In this document: positions 25,584 through 32,489 of the stretch, piece after piece
How positions within the stretch are numbered: position 1 is the stretch's first letter
Layout of the letters: the number at the start of each line of letters is the position of its first letter
Source: Bacillus_BA fengqiuensis
Lineage (GTDB): Bacteria; Bacillota; Bacilli; Bacillales; Bacillaceae_H
Direction: 5' to 3' (one strand)
Length of the DNA stretch: 64,000 bases
Assembly (NCBI GenBank): GCA_030813035.1
Contig: JAUSTV010000003.1
Translations under genes and position numbers: made by a program
The notes under the pieces: generated by a model
Database searches by the model: none
Told to the model about the DNA's origin: nothing
Seen by the model: the letters and a program-made list of their open reading frames with translations, nothing else

Positions 25584-26297
25584 ATGTCCGCATTAATCAC
25601 AGGATTGAGCTATTTGATTAAGGAACTCATTTTCCTGGTCTCATATGTCAAAAACAACGCTTTTCCACAGCCCCTTTCTGCCAGCGATGAAAAAAAATAC
25701 TTGATTTTAATGGAACAGGGTGACCAGGAAGCGAGAAATTTGCTCATTGAGCACAATCTACGGCTAGTCGCTCACATCGTCAAAAAGTTTGAAAATACCG
25801 GTGAAGATCCAGAAGATTTAATTTCCATCGGAACCATTGGATTGATTAAAGCCATCGAAAGTTACTCACAAGGAAAAGGAACAAAATTGGCAACGTATGC
25901 AGCAAGATGTATTGAAAATGAGATCTTAATGCATTTGCGTGCCCTGAAAAAAACAAAAAAAGATGTGTCCCTTCATGATCCCATCGGCCAAGATAAGGAA
26001 GGAAATGAAATTAGCTTAATCGACGTGCTAAAGTCTGAATCAGACGACGTGATTGATATGATTCAGCTTAATATGGAACTCGAAAAAATCAAAGAATACA
26101 TTGATATTTTGGATGAACGGGAAAGGGAAGTCATTGTGGGGCGGTTTGGATTGGATTTACAAAAAGAAAAAACGCAGCGGGAAATCGCAAAGGAATTGGG
26201 AATCTCGCGCAGCTATGTATCTCGCATCGAAAAAAGAGCATTAATGAAAATATTTCATGAATTTTTTCGGGCGGAAAAAGAGAAGAAGATAAAATAA
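25584..26297 (+). CDS. sigK: RNA polymerase sigma-K factor, intact gene
   Basis: Sigma-K directs late mother-cell transcription in sporulation. The 237-residue pro-protein begins MSALITGLSYLIKELIFLVSYVKNNAFPQ; residues 1-20 are the membrane-bound pro-sequence and SpoIVFB is expected to cleave in FLVS/YVKNN. Region 2 (NLRLVAHIVKKFENTGEDPEDLISIG.. KGTKLATYAARCIENEILMHLR) and region 4 (REREVIVGRFGL, then QREIAKELGISRSYVSRIEKRALMK) are complete. The reading frame is continuous, with no skin-type insertion. Start ATG 25584 behind GGAGGTGAGG; an earlier in-frame ATG at 25551 has no such site. Confidence 0.97.
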   Translation: MSALITGLSYLIKELIFLVSYVKNNAFPQPLSASDEKKYLILMEQGDQEARNLLIEHNLRLVAHIVKKFENTGEDPEDLISIGTIGLIKAIESYSQGKGTKLATYAARCIENEILMHLRALKKTKKDVSLHDPIGQDKEGNEISLIDVLKSESDDVIDMIQLNMELEKIKEYIDILDEREREVIVGRFGLDLQKEKTQREIAKELGISRSYVSRIEKRALMKIFHEFFRAEKEKKIK

Positions 26298-26301
26298 AAA
26301 G

Positions 26302-26343
26302 ACAGGATTGGCTGAAAAGGGACTCCTTTTCAGCCAATCCTGT
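26302..26343. terminator. Terminator of sigK
   Basis: Perfect 19-bp stem (26302-26320 and 26325-26343) with a GACT loop, followed by TATTTTCTTTTT, right after the sigK stop. The minus-strand side is A-rich and can terminate small ORFs from the right. Confidence 0.96.
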
Positions 26344-26402
26344 TATTTTCTTTTTCCCGGCCAAATACTAAGCGGAAAAAGAATGACTCGAAGCATAATC
26401 AA
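26343..26402 (-). CDS. Possible 19-residue peptide
   Basis: TTG at 26400-26402 follows AGGAGGG at 8-9 bases and opens a frame MIMLRVILFPLSIWPGKRK, hydrophobic then basic. The stop codon touches the sigK terminator. No known family; the good ribosome site and the neighbours (other tiny ORFs on this strand) are the only support. Confidence 0.3.
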   Translation of the reverse strand: MIMLRVILFPLSIWPGKRK

Positions 26403-26434
26403 ACCGAATCCCTCCTAATGAACAACTACTGCAT

Positions 26435-26500
26435 TTAGGTGGAGTCTTTCTCCACCTTTAACCATGTCATCACCTTAAATCCCATTCTTCCTTTAGTCAT
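26435..26500 (-). CDS. Possible 21-residue peptide
   Basis: ATG at 26498-26500 with GTGTGAAGGAT upstream, product MTKGRMGFKVMTWLKVEKDST. The end of the frame overlaps a hairpin, AGGTGGAG/CTCCACCT (26437-26456), so it might instead be part of an untranslated hairpin. No known family. Confidence 0.25.
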   Translation of the reverse strand: MTKGRMGFKVMTWLKVEKDST

Positions 26501-26542
26501 ATCCTTCACACCTTTCTCCATGATTGATTGTTTTCTCTTTCA

Positions 26543-26683
26543 TTAAAACATACGATAAAATTCATATTTCCGATCCATTATCTCTTCTTCAATCTCTTTG
26601 AGCCGTTGTGCATGCTCGACTTCTTCGGGTGTCAGCGGGCGCCGTGTAACCGTAATCGTCAAGAAAAACAAATTCAGTGTCAT
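26543..26683 (-). CDS. yrzI: YrzI family small protein
   Basis: 46-residue protein, MTLNLFFLTITVTRRPLTPEEV followed by an acidic helix and ending RKYEFYRMF. The hydrophobic MTLN(L/I)(F)F(L)TI start, the helix rich in E and R, and the length fit the YrzI family, which occurs in one or more copies near yrhC in Bacillus. Function unknown. ATG at 26681-26683 with GGAGGTGAG; the ORF extends upstream but only this start has a site. Tandem terminators lie upstream, so it should have its own promoter. Confidence 0.8.
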   Translation of the reverse strand: MTLNLFFLTITVTRRPLTPEEVEHAQRLKEIEEEIMDRKYEFYRMF

Positions 26684-26749
26684 ATTCTCACCTCCAATAG
26701 CGGGCATGTAAATGATTCGCAACTCTGTAAACATGATTCTCTCCACACG

Positions 26750-26819
26750 AAAAAGCCACAGGGGATACCTGCGGCTCACATAAAAAAGCCGCAGGTACCT
26801 ACTATTCTCCCCTGCGGCT
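26750..26819 (-). terminator. Two tandem terminators
   Basis: On the minus strand, AGCCGCAGG (26811-26819) pairs with CCTGCGGCT (26787-26795) followed by six T's, and a second AGCCGCAGG (26768-26776) pairs with CCTGTGGCT (26754-26762) followed by five T's. The two hairpins share almost the same stem, a duplicated terminator after the 28-residue ORF. Confidence 0.88.
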
Positions 26820-26844
26820 GAATGTACTTTGAATAATCAGTCGT

Positions 26845-26931
26845 TTACAATGTCTGCATAGGCGGTCGAATAGTAATGAAATGATGATAGCTATGAAATT
26901 GCTTTACTGCATGTGCGCATGTTCCTGTCAT
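26845..26931 (-). CDS. Possible 28-residue peptide
   Basis: ATG at 26929-26931 lies nine bases after AAGGAGG. The product is MTGTCAHAVKQFHSYHHFIT followed by IRPPMQTL, rich in histidine, with one cysteine. It ends shortly before tandem terminators, so it looks like a complete small transcription unit. I do not recognise a family. An ATG four bases upstream opens only a two-codon frame. Confidence 0.45.
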   Translation of the reverse strand: MTGTCAHAVKQFHSYHHFITIRPPMQTL

Positions 26932-26954
26932 TTCATTCGACCTCCTTTATGGAA

Positions 26955-27155
26955 TCATTTAGATATTACATTGGTAATTATATCCATAAACAACATATTT
27001 GTAAACCATTTTTTAGAAAATAAATACACTAAAAAGAACCGCCAAGAAAATCTTAAATTGCTGGATTTTCCATGACGATTCTTTTTGAGAAGACTGATTC
27101 CGAAATAAAAAGAGGATGCTTCGGTGCAAACCTTTTGTCCCGTATTAGCGTTCAT
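26955..27155 (-). CDS. Possible 66-residue basic protein
   Basis: ATG at 27153-27155 directly follows GGAGGAAATA. The product is rich in K, F, S and N (MNANTGQKVCTEASSFYFG..., ending MDIITNVISK) with a basic middle and a hydrophobic end. There is no family I recognise and its A+T-rich composition could be chance. It lies between yrhC and the 28-residue ORF. Confidence 0.3.
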   Translation of the reverse strand: MNANTGQKVCTEASSFYFGISLLKKNRHGKSSNLRFSWRFFLVYLFSKKWFTNMLFMDIITNVISK

Positions 27156-27182
27156 TATTTCCTCCACTGTCGGAGATTTCCT

Positions 27183-27422
27183 TTACTGTTCTTCCTGTTG
27201 CAGCTGTCGGTGAAGCTTTTTGGTTTTATAAGCAAAATAAAAAGAGAATCCCAATAAAGCAATAGTTGTTCCTGACATGACCAGCATTTGCGAAAGAGTT
27301 TTTTCTCCATCTCCAATGACCGTGCCTAAATATAAAAATGTGCTGACTGCCAACAATATATATATATAACGAGTATAATCAGAAATTTTCGTTTGAATTT
27401 CTTTCACTAATTTTTCATTCAT
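27183..27422 (-). CDS. yrhC: YrhC family membrane protein
   Basis: 79-residue protein: a charged N-terminal helix (NEKLVKEIQTKISDYTRY), two membrane helices (about 19-37 and 47-66) and a basic, glutamine-rich tail. Matches B. subtilis YrhC in size and place, directly after mccB. Function unknown; it usually travels with the methionine-to-cysteine genes. A hairpin between mccB and yrhC may reduce its expression. Confidence 0.85.
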   Translation of the reverse strand: MNEKLVKEIQTKISDYTRYIYILLAVSTFLYLGTVIGDGEKTLSQMLVMSGTTIALLGFSFYFAYKTKKLHRQLQQEEQ

Positions 27423-27498
27423 GTATCATCACCCTTATTTAACATGATACTTCTACTCTAACATAGACTAGCAAACTATGAATCATGTAAATTCATCC

Positions 27499-27534
27499 AA
27501 AACGGCTTTGGCACTAATGCGCCAAAGCCGTTTT
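27499..27534 (-). terminator. Terminator of mccB
   Basis: AAAACGGCTTTGGC (27499-27512) pairs with GCCAAAGCCGTTTT (27521-27534), 30 bp after the mccB stop on the minus strand, ending in a short T-run. Confidence 0.85.
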
Positions 27535-27565
27535 CGATGGATCTTATTTTTGTTCACATTCGTTG

Positions 27566-28699
27566 TTATGCCAATGCCTTCGACAAGTCCTCCATTAAAT
27601 CTTCCACATCTTCAAGGCCTACAGAAATTCGAATAAGCCCATCTGTAATCCCCAGTTCTTCACGGCGCTCTTTCGGAATGGAGGCATGAGTCATTTTTGC
27701 CGGAACAGAAATTAAGCTTTCTACAGCTCCAAGACTCTCTGCCAGCGTGAAATATTTGACACGGTTCAACACTTGATCTGCTTTTTCCTCGCTGCCTACA
27801 TCAAATGAAACCATTCCTCCAAAGCCGCTTGCCTGTTTTTTGGCAATATTATGATTCGGGTGAGTTTCCAATCCTGGATAGTATACTTTTTGCACAGCGG
27901 GATGGTTGACTAAAAACTCGACAATCACTCGCGTATTCGCTTCATGCTCTTCCATCCGTACCCCTAATGTTTTCATTCCACGCATAAGCAGCCAAGAGTC
28001 TTGAGGCCCTAAAATGCCTCCTGTCGAGTTTTGAACGAAATGTAAGTCTTCCGCTAACTGACTTGAATTGACCACTACCAGACCAGCGACAACATCGCTG
28101 TGGCCTCCCAAATATTTAGTGGCGCTATGAACAACGATATCCGCTCCTGATTCAAGCGGGGTCTGCCAGTATGGTGTACTGAATGTATTGTCCACAATCG
28201 TTAATAAGTTGTGTTTTTTACCAATTGCTGCTGCTCCTTCAATATCGGTAATTTTCAATAACGGATTTGTCGGAGTCTCCAAGTAAATGGCTCTTGTCGT
28301 TGGACGAATTTCTTTCTCAATATTGGAAAGGTCGCTCGTATCGACAAATGTAGATTCAATGCCCAGTCGATTTAGCACCTTCGTCATCACACGGTACGTA
28401 CCGCCGTATACATCATCCGTCAAAATAACATGGTCTCCGCTGTTAAAGAGCATCATAACTGCTGTGATAGCTGCCATACCTGAGCCGAAGGCAAATCCGG
28501 CCTGGCCTCCTTCAATATCCTTAATGAGTTCTTCCAGTGCATGACGTGTCGGATTGCCTGTACGTGAATATTCAAAGCCTTTATGGCCTCCAACACCTTC
28601 CTGCTTATACGTACTTACTTGATAAATCGGTACAGACACGGCCCCTGTGTACGGATCTCCCGCAATTCCTCCATGAATCAATTTCGTTTTTCTTTTCAT
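27566..28699 (-). CDS. mccB: Cystathionine gamma-lyase / homocysteine gamma-lyase
   Basis: PLP enzyme of the Cys/Met metabolism family, 377 residues. The PLP lysine is in HSATKYLGGHSD; phosphate-binding GSGMAAI and YSRTGNPTR are also present, and YGGTYRVM supplies the stacking tyrosine. MccB (YrhB) cleaves cystathionine to cysteine in the reverse transsulfuration route from methionine. It starts where mccA stops, so the two are coupled. Repression by CymR, encoded at 52168-52584, is known in B. subtilis and expected here. Confidence 0.95.
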   Translation of the reverse strand: MKRKTKLIHGGIAGDPYTGAVSVPIYQVSTYKQEGVGGHKGFEYSRTGNPTRHALEELIKDIEGGQAGFAFGSGMAAITAVMMLFNSGDHVILTDDVYGGTYRVMTKVLNRLGIESTFVDTSDLSNIEKEIRPTTRAIYLETPTNPLLKITDIEGAAAIGKKHNLLTIVDNTFSTPYWQTPLESGADIVVHSATKYLGGHSDVVAGLVVVNSSQLAEDLHFVQNSTGGILGPQDSWLLMRGMKTLGVRMEEHEANTRVIVEFLVNHPAVQKVYYPGLETHPNHNIAKKQASGFGGMVSFDVGSEEKADQVLNRVKYFTLAESLGAVESLISVPAKMTHASIPKERREELGITDGLIRISVGLEDVEDLMEDLSKALA

Positions 28700-29623
28700 T
28701 TAAATGCCTCCTTCGTATATTTTTTTGCTTAAATAACGATCGCTGCTATCCGGAAAAATCATGACAATGTTTGTTCCATTCTTCGCTTTTTCTGCCTCCA
28801 ATAATGCTGCGTGAAGCGCTGCACCTGATGAGCTGCCCGCTAAAATTCCTTCTTTTCCAGCCAATTCTTTCACTCTTTTAAAAGCGTCTTCATCCAGGAT
28901 GGTGTAAATGCCATCAAAATAAGCCCTATCCATATATGGAGGCAAAAATTCCATGCCAATCCCCTCTGTCTTATGGGGGCCGGATTCGCCTCCATTTAAA
29001 ATAGAGCCTTCTGGTTCGACAATGACCGTTTTTACACCTTGAATATTTTCCTTCAAATATTTAGCCGTTCCCATAAATGTACCGCCGCTTCCCGATCCTG
29101 CCACAAAGATATCAATTTGCCCATCAAGCTGTTCATAAAGCTCCGGTCCTAACGTTTTATAATACGTCCTTGGATTGGCCGGGTTGCTAAACTGCTGCGG
29201 CACGTACGAGTTCGGGATTTCCTTTGCAAGCTCATATGCTTTTTCGATTGCCCCCTTTATTCCTTTGTTTGTAGGGGTATGGACAACCTTCGCGCCCAGT
29301 GCCTTCATAATCTCCTGCTTTTCCATGCTGAACTTTTCTGGTACACAGAAAATGACGTTTATTCCGTACTGGATGGCAGATAACGCCAAACCTATGCCCG
29401 TGTTTCCTGCTGTCGGCTCGATAATCGTTCCGCCCGGTACCAGTTCTCCTCCTGCCAAGGCTTCACGAATTAATTCTTGTCCAAGCCGGTCCTTGACACT
29501 TCCTCCAGGGTTGAAATATTCAAGCTTTGCAAATAGACGTACGCCTTTTGGCAACGAAAACTTTGTCAGCTCAACGACAGGTGTTTTTCCGATTAATTCA
29601 TGGATGTTTTTGGCAACCTTCAC
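28700..29623 (-). CDS. mccA: O-acetylserine-dependent cystathionine beta-synthase MccA
   Basis: 307-residue PLP enzyme of the cysteine synthase fold. NPGGSVKDRLG holds the PLP lysine, EPTAGNTGIGLAL the substrate loop, and GSGSGGTFMGTAKYLKE the phosphate-binding loop. MccA (YrhA) joins O-acetylserine and homocysteine to cystathionine, the step before MccB. The start is GTG 29621-29623 behind GGGGGTG; the longest frame begins 42 codons earlier without a site. Followed at once by mccB. Confidence 0.94.
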   Translation of the reverse strand: MKVAKNIHELIGKTPVVELTKFSLPKGVRLFAKLEYFNPGGSVKDRLGQELIREALAGGELVPGGTIIEPTAGNTGIGLALSAIQYGINVIFCVPEKFSMEKQEIMKALGAKVVHTPTNKGIKGAIEKAYELAKEIPNSYVPQQFSNPANPRTYYKTLGPELYEQLDGQIDIFVAGSGSGGTFMGTAKYLKENIQGVKTVIVEPEGSILNGGESGPHKTEGIGMEFLPPYMDRAYFDGIYTILDEDAFKRVKELAGKEGILAGSSSGAALHAALLEAEKAKNGTNIVMIFPDSSDRYLSKKIYEGGI

Positions 29624-29811
29624 GCTTTCACCCCCATCTAATTTCAGATAAATAAGTAAACCTCTTGTTTTACTTGGTATTAAACCTAAAAAAATCATGT
29701 CAAAAGCGCTGCTCTTTGTTTCATACAATGTCCTCTTCCAGTTCCACAAAAATGAACTAGAAGAGAACTTGCCTTTTGCTTAAAACTTTCCTTTATTACG
29801 ACGAGTTTTAA

Positions 29812-30513
29812 TTAAGCCTGTTTCATTTTTTCTACAATGCGAAGAACAAGATTCGTTGAATTGATTGCCGCTGTTTCCAAAAACTGTTCAAATGAAACAT
29901 TCGACTCTTTTCCGGCAATATCCGATAAAGCACGGATAATCACGAATGGCTTATCAAACTGATGACATACTTGAGCGACCGCAGCCGCCTCCATCTCAAC
30001 CGCTTGTAGGTCCGTAAATTTATCGCGAACGAATTCTACTCGCACTGGATCATTCATAAATGAATCTCCTGTCACAATCAATCCTTTTACGACTTGCACA
30101 TCGGTAATTTCCTTCGCGCTTTCTTCCGCAATATTAATTAAATCGGTTGCTGCTTCAAAAGCCGCCGGCATGCCTGGTACTTGGCCGTACTCATAACCAA
30201 AGGCTGTTACATCCACATCGTGATGACGAACTTCTGTCGAAATAACTACATCCCCAACGTTCAACGCGGGATTGTAGCCTCCTGCAGATCCAGTATTAAT
30301 GACATAATCAGGCTTGAATTTCTCCAGTAAAATGGCCGTCGAGAGAGCTGCATTCACTTTGCCGATGCCTGACTTTAGCAAAATGACCTCTACACCGCTT
30401 ACTGTTCCTTCTGAATATTCACAACCTGCAACGATCGTTTCTTTGCGATTTTCTAATTTCTCACGTAAAATGGTGACTTCTTCTTCCATTGCACCGATAA
30501 TAGCTACTTTCAT
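29812..30513 (-). CDS. mtnN: 5'-Methylthioadenosine/S-adenosylhomocysteine nucleosidase
   Basis: 233-residue nucleosidase that splits MTA and SAH, removing inhibitors of methylation and feeding methionine recycling. MKVAIIGAMEEEV carries a catalytic glutamate, GSAGGYNPALNVGDVV the phosphate-side loop, and EMEAAAVAQV plus ALSDIAG hold the substrate glutamate and catalytic aspartate. ATG at 30511-30513 with GAGGG. It is between yrrT and mccA in the sulfur operon. Confidence 0.96.
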   Translation of the reverse strand: MKVAIIGAMEEEVTILREKLENRKETIVAGCEYSEGTVSGVEVILLKSGIGKVNAALSTAILLEKFKPDYVINTGSAGGYNPALNVGDVVISTEVRHHDVDVTAFGYEYGQVPGMPAAFEAATDLINIAEESAKEITDVQVVKGLIVTGDSFMNDPVRVEFVRDKFTDLQAVEMEAAAVAQVCHQFDKPFVIIRALSDIAGKESNVSFEQFLETAAINSTNLVLRIVEKMKQA

Positions 30514-30538
30514 GCTGGACCCTCTTTCTTTCCATTCA

Positions 30539-31180
30539 TTATTGTTTCGTGGCATTTAACAACCAGACGAAATGATTGTAACGAGTAAATGACACGCTAA
30601 ACCCATGCCGTTCCAACATGTTACGCAGTACCGGGATAGTGGTGTAATATTCTCGCTGTAAATCTTCCGCCAAATTATTAAACCCTTGCTGTTTTGCCTG
30701 CTCGATTGTATCAGAAAATTGCTTTTCATCTTCAAACATTGTATCAGCAAATATTATTTTACCACCAGGCTGCAGAAACTTTCCATACTTTGCAACAGCT
30801 TCTTCTTTTTCGCTATTTGTTAAATGATGAAAAGCATACGTACTTACAATGCTGTCGATGGGTTTGACCGGAAGAGGAAACGTTAAAAAATCCCCATCTT
30901 CAATAGAAACCTCTTTTCCTAATTTCTCAATCGCCACATCTCTCATCGGTTTTGATGGTTCAATTCCGTATACATATAATCCTTTTTTCAGGAGTCTCAT
31001 CGTTAAATTCCCTGTTCCAACGCCAAACTCCAACACATGGCCGAATGCTTCTTCGGCAGTTCTTTCTAAAATGTCTTCATAATTTGCAAACACTTCTTCA
31101 TATTCTTCGTCATGTCCGTATACGGAAGAGTCGTATTGTTCTGCCCATTTCTCAAAGATGTCTAAAAATTCACGCCCCAT
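30539..31180 (-). CDS. yrrT: SAM-dependent methyltransferase YrrT
   Basis: 213-residue class I methyltransferase: VLEFGVGTGNLTMRLL is the SAM-binding loop, VYGIEPS the acidic end of beta 2. It heads the yrrT-mtnN-mccA-mccB(-yrhC) group; in B. subtilis this operon converts SAM-derived products to cysteine and is repressed by CymR. The methyl acceptor is unknown. Start ATG 31178-31180 behind AAAGGAG. The region 31181-31370 upstream is A+T-rich and contains TATAGGAATAAT on the minus strand, which could be part of a CymR site. Confidence 0.9.
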   Translation of the reverse strand: MGREFLDIFEKWAEQYDSSVYGHDEEYEEVFANYEDILERTAEEAFGHVLEFGVGTGNLTMRLLKKGLYVYGIEPSKPMRDVAIEKLGKEVSIEDGDFLTFPLPVKPIDSIVSTYAFHHLTNSEKEEAVAKYGKFLQPGGKIIFADTMFEDEKQFSDTIEQAKQQGFNNLAEDLQREYYTTIPVLRNMLERHGFSVSFTRYNHFVWLLNATKQ

Positions 31181-31374
31181 TTCGCGCACTCCTTTAATAC
31201 ATATTATTCCTATAAATATACTATGTTTTAAAGAGTAGGTTGCCACTAAATTTATCATAAATAGTACGTTTCATCAAGAAAAAAATCGTTAGCAAAAGCT
31301 GAATCCCTTTTTCACCAAGTCAGAACCTTGTATACTGTCTAAAGAGAGTATTTTGTATAAAAGGAGTGGGACAG

Positions 31375-31587
31375 TTGCAATTTCATTTGGACATTCTAGA
31401 AGACAAAATTGAAGTGTTTGAAGCAACCGACATCCAAACATTAGAGAAAGAAATAAACGAAAAAATTGAACAGAATAAAGCCATTTTACTTCAAGTGCAC
31501 CATGTTTCACATCAAATGTCCATCGACTACGAACACGGTCGCAAATATTATTCGGCTGTCGTTCATTTTAAATTAAAGAAGAATTAA
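31375..31587 (+). CDS. yrzA: YrzA family protein (DUF2536)
   Basis: 70-residue protein starting at TTG 31375, eight bases after AAGGAG; product begins MQFHLDILEDKIEVFEATDI and includes a helix rich in E and K and HFKLKKN at the end. It matches the YrzA family in length and position next to yrrT. Function unknown. It is divergent from the yrrT operon, and a family C repeat follows immediately. Confidence 0.82.
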   Translation: MQFHLDILEDKIEVFEATDIQTLEKEINEKIEQNKAILLQVHHVSHQMSIDYEHGRKYYSAVVHFKLKKN

Positions 31588-31591
31588 TCAT

Positions 31592-31691
31592 AAAGGCCCC
31601 GTCACGAAAATCCAGGATAACCAAGATTTCCGGACGGGGCCTTTCATAAAGAATCAGTTTTTATCATTTATTAGAGACATACAGGACAGCC
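31592..31691 (-). repeat. Dispersed element, family C copy 3
   Basis: Read on the minus strand it begins GGCTGTCCTGTATG 5 bases after the yrrS stop, then TCTAATAAATG, then the stem AAAGGCCCCGTC/GACGGGGCCTTT, 31593-31643. It lacks the second hairpin of copies 1 and 2. It lies between convergent yrzA and yrrS and likely terminates both. Confidence 0.75.
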
Positions 31692-31695
31692 TCTT

Positions 31696-32364
31696 CTACT
31701 GTTTGAGTTCTTCCACGACAACGGGCTTCCACCCTTCATTTTCCACCCAATCAATCTGAACGCGGTATTTCTTTTTGTCTGTCTTTGAGGAAACTGTAGC
31801 AACTGCTTTATTTGGTCCTCCATTGTTTCCAATACGCCATACAGTCATATCATCCGTGCCTACACCAGTTGCATAACCGACTGCCTGCAGCATTTCATTC
31901 CAATCGACGGAGTTTTTACTATATGTTGCAGTATGCGGTTCAGATTGCTGGGTGCCGATTGGCTGCCAGCTTGGATCTGTAATGATTCTAGCCGCATCCG
32001 AAGAAGGATCGGTATTCTCTTCAACAATTGGCTCAGACTCTTCCAGACTTGTGTCTTCAGCGTTCTCTTCTTCCAGATTTTCTTCTTCCGCAGCTAATTC
32101 ATCATCTTCTGTATTCGTTAACTCATCTTCTGACTCTTCATAAATAGACATACTATCTTCTTTTTTATCTTGTTTGTCCGTTTTCTCTTCTTGCTGTGAT
32201 GCTGTTGCCGTTTTAGCATTTTCTTTTTCCTCTGAGTTTCCAAACATCATTTGTCCGCCAACAAACACAATCAGTACCGCTACTAGTACAATCAAGACAT
32301 TATAAACGCGATTGAGTTTTGATTGCCGTTTTTTATGTCGTTGTTCAGATCGTTGATTTTCCAT
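31696..32364 (-). CDS. yrrS: YrrS family membrane protein (DUF1510)
   Basis: 222 residues: a short basic cytoplasmic start (RSEQRHKKRQSKLNRV), one membrane helix (about 20-40), a long acidic linker (E/D-rich, about 45-130) and a C-terminal DUF1510 domain with WNEMLQAVGYATGV and KKYRVQIDWVENEGWKPVVV. yrrS sits behind pbpI in B. subtilis, where both are read by sigma-F in the forespore. Likely a partner of the penicillin-binding protein, but this is inference. ATG 32362-32364 behind GGAGG. Confidence 0.88.
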   Translation of the reverse strand: MENQRSEQRHKKRQSKLNRVYNVLIVLVAVLIVFVGGQMMFGNSEEKENAKTATASQQEEKTDKQDKKEDSMSIYEESEDELTNTEDDELAAEEENLEEENAEDTSLEESEPIVEENTDPSSDAARIITDPSWQPIGTQQSEPHTATYSKNSVDWNEMLQAVGYATGVGTDDMTVWRIGNNGGPNKAVATVSSKTDKKKYRVQIDWVENEGWKPVVVEELKQ

Positions 32365-32489
32365 TTGTACAACTTCCTCCAAGTTCTAGAATGCTCTATG
32401 TTCTATAATGCTCTATTTTAACATTAGAAACGATTTGGATGAAGTCTTGACTAACAATTGACGCATAAATGTAACCTTTTTGATACATT

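Noticed and set aside
29175..29651. 158-codon plus-strand frame opposite mccA
   Set aside because: Antisense shadow of a clear PLP enzyme gene.
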